A stretch of 64,000 nt of DNA from Marvinbryantia formatexigens DSM 14469 (lineage in GTDB: Bacteria > Bacillota > Clostridia > Lachnospirales > Lachnospiraceae), in contig NZ_CP102268.1 in assembly GCF_025148285.1 (NCBI RefSeq), positions 4,123,501 to 4,187,500 on the forward strand. The letters run 5' to 3'. The notes under the pieces were generated by a model. The model was not told where the DNA came from. It saw only the letters and a list, made by a program, of their open reading frames with translations, and did not search any database. The first letter of the stretch is position 1. Every line of letters starts with the position of its first letter. This document shows positions 61,188-64,000 of this stretch, piece after piece. A program made the position numbers and the translations under genes.

Positions 61188-62467
61188 AAGAAATGTATGA
61201 ACAGCTTGGCATCAGCCGCCAGGTATATGATTTCGGGCAGAAAATAGAGCAGGAGCTTATGCCGCGATTTGCCGAAATACAGAAAACTGCGGAATACAAC
61301 CAGCTCAAGGTCATCCGCGCCATGCAGAAATGCCGCGTCAGTGCCGAGTGCTTCCAGTCGGGCACCGGCTATGGCTACAATGATATCGGGCGCGACAAAC
61401 TGGAGGAAGTTTATGCTAATGTGTTCCACACCGAGGCGGCGCTGGTGCGCGCGCAGATTACCTGCGGGACACATGCTCTCGCCGTGGCACTCTCCGGAAA
61501 TCTGCGTCCGGGCGATGAGCTGCTCTCCATTTCCGGAAAGCCCTACGACACGCTGGAGGAGGTCATCGGCATCCGCCCATCCAACGGCTCTCTGGCAGAG
61601 TACGGCGTCAGCTACCGCCAGGTGGACCTGCTTTCCGACGGAAGCTTCGATTTTCCAGGTATCCGGGCGGCGATCCAGCCAAATACGAGACTTGTAGAAA
61701 TCCAGCGCTCCAAAGGCTACCAGACGCGTCCGACGCTTTCTGTGCAGGCAATCGCAAAGGCTATCCGTTTTGTAAAGGAAATCCGTCCCGATATCGTGAT
61801 TCTCGTGGACAACTGCTACGGCGAGTTTGTGGAATGCCAGGAGCCGAGCGATTTCGGAGCGGATATGGTGGTCGGCTCTCTGATTAAGAATCCAGGCGGC
61901 GGTCTGGCTCCGATTGGCGGCTATATCGCCGGAACCCGCACCTGCATTGAAAATGCCGCCTGCCGTCTGACCTCTCCCGGTCTCGGACGCGAGGTGGGTG
62001 CTTCCCTCGGCGTAAACCGCGACTTTTTCCAGGGACTGTTTCTGGCGCCGACGGTGGTGGCAGGCGCGCTGAAGGGAGCAATTTTTGCCGCCAATATTTA
62101 TGAGCGCCTCGGCTTTAAGGTGGTGCCGAACAGCACAGAAGACCGCCACGATATCATCCAGGCGGTCGAGTTTGGCACGCCGGAGGGATTGGTTGCTTTC
62201 TGCGAGGGCATCCAGTATGCGGCACCGGTGGACAGCTACGTGACGCCGGAGCCCTGGGCAATGCCGGGCTATGACAGCGATGTTATTATGGCGGCGGGCG
62301 CCTTTATCCAGGGTTCTTCCATTGAACTGAGCGCGGACGGTCCCTTGAAGCCTCCCTATGCCGCCTATTTCCAGGGCGGTCTTACCTGGGAGCACGCAAA
62401 GCTTGGTATTCTGCGTTCCCTGCAGCGTCTGGCGGAAAAAGGCATCGTCTCTCTGGAGGAGCTATGA
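61169..62467 (+). CDS. Methionine gamma-lyase-family PLP protein (YnbB-like)
   Basis: This 432-residue fold-type I PLP protein belongs to the family once called aluminium-resistance protein (Bacillus YnbB). The PLP lysine is in GSLIKNPGGGLAPIGGYIAG (about 233-252), preceded by ILVDNCYGEFVE with the cofactor Asp; the N-terminal TGYGYNDIGRDKLE is family-typical. The reaction is probably C-S lyase chemistry but is not established. AGAGGA lies ten bases before the ATG, inside miaA; the stop overlaps the next gene (ATGA). Confidence 0.9.
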   Translation: MSQIAIEEMYEQLGISRQVYDFGQKIEQELMPRFAEIQKTAEYNQLKVIRAMQKCRVSAECFQSGTGYGYNDIGRDKLEEVYANVFHTEAALVRAQITCGTHALAVALSGNLRPGDELLSISGKPYDTLEEVIGIRPSNGSLAEYGVSYRQVDLLSDGSFDFPGIRAAIQPNTRLVEIQRSKGYQTRPTLSVQAIAKAIRFVKEIRPDIVILVDNCYGEFVECQEPSDFGADMVVGSLIKNPGGGLAPIGGYIAGTRTCIENAACRLTSPGLGREVGASLGVNRDFFQGLFLAPTVVAGALKGAIFAANIYERLGFKVVPNSTEDRHDIIQAVEFGTPEGLVAFCEGIQYAAPVDSYVTPEPWAMPGYDSDVIMAAGAFIQGSSIELSADGPLKPPYAAYFQGGLTWEHAKLGILRSLQRLAEKGIVSLEEL

Positions 62468-63864
62468 AAAAAATTATTGTAATCGGCGCCGGAGCCTCCG
62501 GTATGCTTGCCGCAATCACTGCGGCGCGCCAGGGGGCTTCGGTTACCATTTTAGAGGGTATGGAAAAGCCAGGAAAGAAGCTGCTTATTACCGGCAGCGG
62601 GCGCTGCAATCTCACGAATCTCCGGCAGGAGATAACATGCTACCGCGGGGCGGATTCCGCTTTTATTTCCGGTATTCTGCGGCAGCTTCCGGTAAAGGAT
62701 ACCCTGGCTTTTTTCCGGGAACTCGGACTGCTGACGGTGTCGCGCGACGGCTATGTCTATCCTGTCACCGGACAGGCTTCCTCGGTGCTGGAGGTGCTGC
62801 TGCTGGAAATCCGGCGTCTTGGCATTAAGCTGAAATGTACAGAAAAGGTAACTGCTATTCGCAGGGAGGACAAGCTTCTTGTGAAAACCGCCGGATGGAC
62901 GTATGAGGCGGATGCGGTGATTTTGGCTGCCGGTTCCAAAGCAGCGCCCGCGACAGGCTCTGACGGGAGTGGATATTCGCTGGCGAAGAGCTGCGGGCAT
63001 TCCCTTGTCACGCCAAGGGAAGCGCTTGTTCCGCTGGCCATTCGCGAGAGCTGGGTGAAAAAGCTTTCCGGGCTGCGGATGCAGGCGTCCGTCACGCTGG
63101 AGGGACACACGGAAACCGGCGAGCTGCAGTGGACGGATACCGGCATTTCCGGCATCGTTGTTTTCCAGCTCAGCCGCTACGCCGTGTGCGCACTGGCGAA
63201 GCAGCAGGAGAAGCAGATATCCGGCGTTCCGGTGCAGCTTGACCTGCTTCCTTCTGTTTCCGGGGAGGCGCTGCTTTCGCATCTGCAGCAGTTGCAGGCT
63301 CTGCGGGATGGCCGCAGCGCGGAAAGTCTGCTTGCCGGTGTGCTTGCAAAAAAAGCCGCCGGACCACTTCTGCAGGCGGCGGGCATTTCCCCGTCCGAAA
63401 AGGCGGAAAGGCTGGATGGCGGGGCGCTGCAGCGTCTGGTAAAAGTAATGAAGCAGCTTACCCTCACGGTGTCCGGATGCCGGTCGTTTGAGCAGGCGCA
63501 GGTCTGCCAGGGTGGCGTACGTCATACGGAAGTGGACGCGCAGACGCTGGAATCCAAAAAAATGCCGGGACTTTATATCACAGGAGAGCTGCTTGACGTG
63601 GACGGCATCTGTGGAGGCTATAATCTTCAGTGGGCGTGGGCAAGCGGCTTTGCCGCCGGACGGGCGGCGGGCAGCCAGGAGAAGATGGCAGCCACCAAAG
63701 CGGCGGGCAGCCAGGAGAAGATGGCAGCCGCCAAAGCGACAGACCGTCCGGAAAGAGAACAGTGCTGCAAAGCGGCAGACCATCCGGAAAGAGAACGGTG
63801 CTGCAAAATGGCAGACCGTCCGGCTGACAATGCGTCGGAGCGGGCAGAAAGGAGCACATTATGA
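62464..63864 (+). CDS. YhiN/HI0933-family flavoprotein with repetitive C-terminal tail
   Basis: This is a 466-residue NAD(P)/FAD-dependent oxidoreductase. FAD binding GAGASGMLAAITAARQG (8-24), the family motif KKLLITGSGRCNLTN (about 38-52) and the C-terminal LLDVDGICGGYNLQWAWASG are diagnostic. The known family ends near residue 400. Residues 401-466 are an added tail of two different 12-residue repeats, one with Cys-Cys pairs. The activity is undefined. Stop and start overlaps (ATGA) link it to both neighbours. Confidence 0.88.
   Translation: MKKIIVIGAGASGMLAAITAARQGASVTILEGMEKPGKKLLITGSGRCNLTNLRQEITCYRGADSAFISGILRQLPVKDTLAFFRELGLLTVSRDGYVYPVTGQASSVLEVLLLEIRRLGIKLKCTEKVTAIRREDKLLVKTAGWTYEADAVILAAGSKAAPATGSDGSGYSLAKSCGHSLVTPREALVPLAIRESWVKKLSGLRMQASVTLEGHTETGELQWTDTGISGIVVFQLSRYAVCALAKQQEKQISGVPVQLDLLPSVSGEALLSHLQQLQALRDGRSAESLLAGVLAKKAAGPLLQAAGISPSEKAERLDGGALQRLVKVMKQLTLTVSGCRSFEQAQVCQGGVRHTEVDAQTLESKKMPGLYITGELLDVDGICGGYNLQWAWASGFAAGRAAGSQEKMAATKAAGSQEKMAAAKATDRPEREQCCKAADHPERERCCKMADRPADNASERAERSTL
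63664..63813 (+). repeat. Two adjacent in-frame 36-base repeats in the flavoprotein tail
   Basis: Units 63664-63699 and 63700-63735 encode AAGSQEKMAATK and AAGSQEKMAAAK. After six bases, units 63742-63777 and 63778-63813 encode DRPEREQCCKAA and DHPERERCCKMA, followed by a partial third. Confidence 0.85.
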
Positions 63865-64000
63865 ATAAAATCCGGATTTCCCAGATAAAGCTCCCGGTAG
63901 CGTACACGGAGCAAGATTTGAAGAAAGCGGCGGCAAGGGCGCTGCGCATCCCCGTAGCGCAGATTACGTCTCTGACGGTTTGCAGGCGTTCCATTGATGC
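63861..64000 (+). CDS. FAD-dependent dehydrogenase (COG2509-like), N-terminal part, cut by the right edge
   Basis: The first 46 residues are visible, beginning MNKIRISQIKLPVAYTEQDL, with a following A-A-A-R-A-L-R-I segment and C-R-R-S-I-D. This is the small N-terminal domain that precedes the FAD-binding part in uncharacterised FAD-dependent dehydrogenases commonly found after YhiN-like genes. The start overlaps the preceding stop (ATGA). The flavin-binding motif lies outside the window. Confidence 0.7.
   Translation, partial: MNKIRISQIKLPVAYTEQDLKKAAARALRIPVAQITSLTVCRRSID

Overview
The window looks like a chromosome segment from an anaerobic, spore-forming Clostridia, most probably a Lachnospiraceae member. 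The grounds are: the yqfC-yqfD sporulation pair next to phoH and ybeY; the alr-mazF order; a three-gene [FeFe] hydrogenase with NfnAB; a Rex repressor; BceAB-type transporter genes; strong AGGAGG-type ribosome binding sites; and many near-consensus sigma-A promoters with 17-base spacers. Genus is not claimed. No rRNA, tRNA, CRISPR array, transposase or phage gene was seen.

Layout. 1-646: a cut-off flavin reductase-like gene divergent from an HxlR regulator. 779-3020: a sugar operon (class II aldolase, PfkB kinase, apparently truncated regulator). 3049-6210: two unrelated 'AAA + nuclease-like' genes that look like an accessory insertion. 6242-13000: a YoaK-like membrane protein and a small membrane protein, divergent from a LysR gene that runs into a BceRS-BceAB-type peptide-antibiotic sensing and resistance module. 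13107-15291: an ECF sigma factor with a DUF4179 anti-sigma-like protein. 15481-18900: a DUF1294 protein and a second two-component system with a repeat-containing lipoprotein. 18901-19610: a non-coding block with a strong promoter, a cobalamin riboswitch and a terminator, but no recognisable target gene.

19611-30109 is redox and core metabolism: trimeric hydrogenase (NuoE-, NuoF- and HydA-like), NADP isocitrate dehydrogenase, an ABC-F protein, aspartate kinase, Rex and NAD(P)HX dehydratase. 30268-39371: alanine racemase with a solitary MazF-type toxin, a CBS/CorC protein, YebC, a CFI-box protein, a TepA-like protease, UppP and FtsK/SpoIIIE. 39452-44827: NfnAB, a Dabb protein, RlmH, and small accessory enzymes.

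44883-64000 is a largely co-directional housekeeping stretch: yqfC-yqfD-phoH-ybeY, a DUF3048 protein, a SpoVB/MurJ-like flippase, proB-DUF896-5-FTHF cycloligase-proA, miaB-mutS-mutL-miaA, a methionine gamma-lyase-like protein and two flavoproteins (the last cut off).

The items I would look at first are: the orphan cobalamin riboswitch; a family of four dispersed 27-base imperfect palindromes in intergenic DNA; in-frame 33/36-base minisatellites in linkers or tails of FtsK, MutL, a HAD phosphatase and a YhiN-like flavoprotein; the MazF toxin lacking an antitoxin beside alr; and the LysR gene fused by a stop/start overlap to a Bce-type operon.
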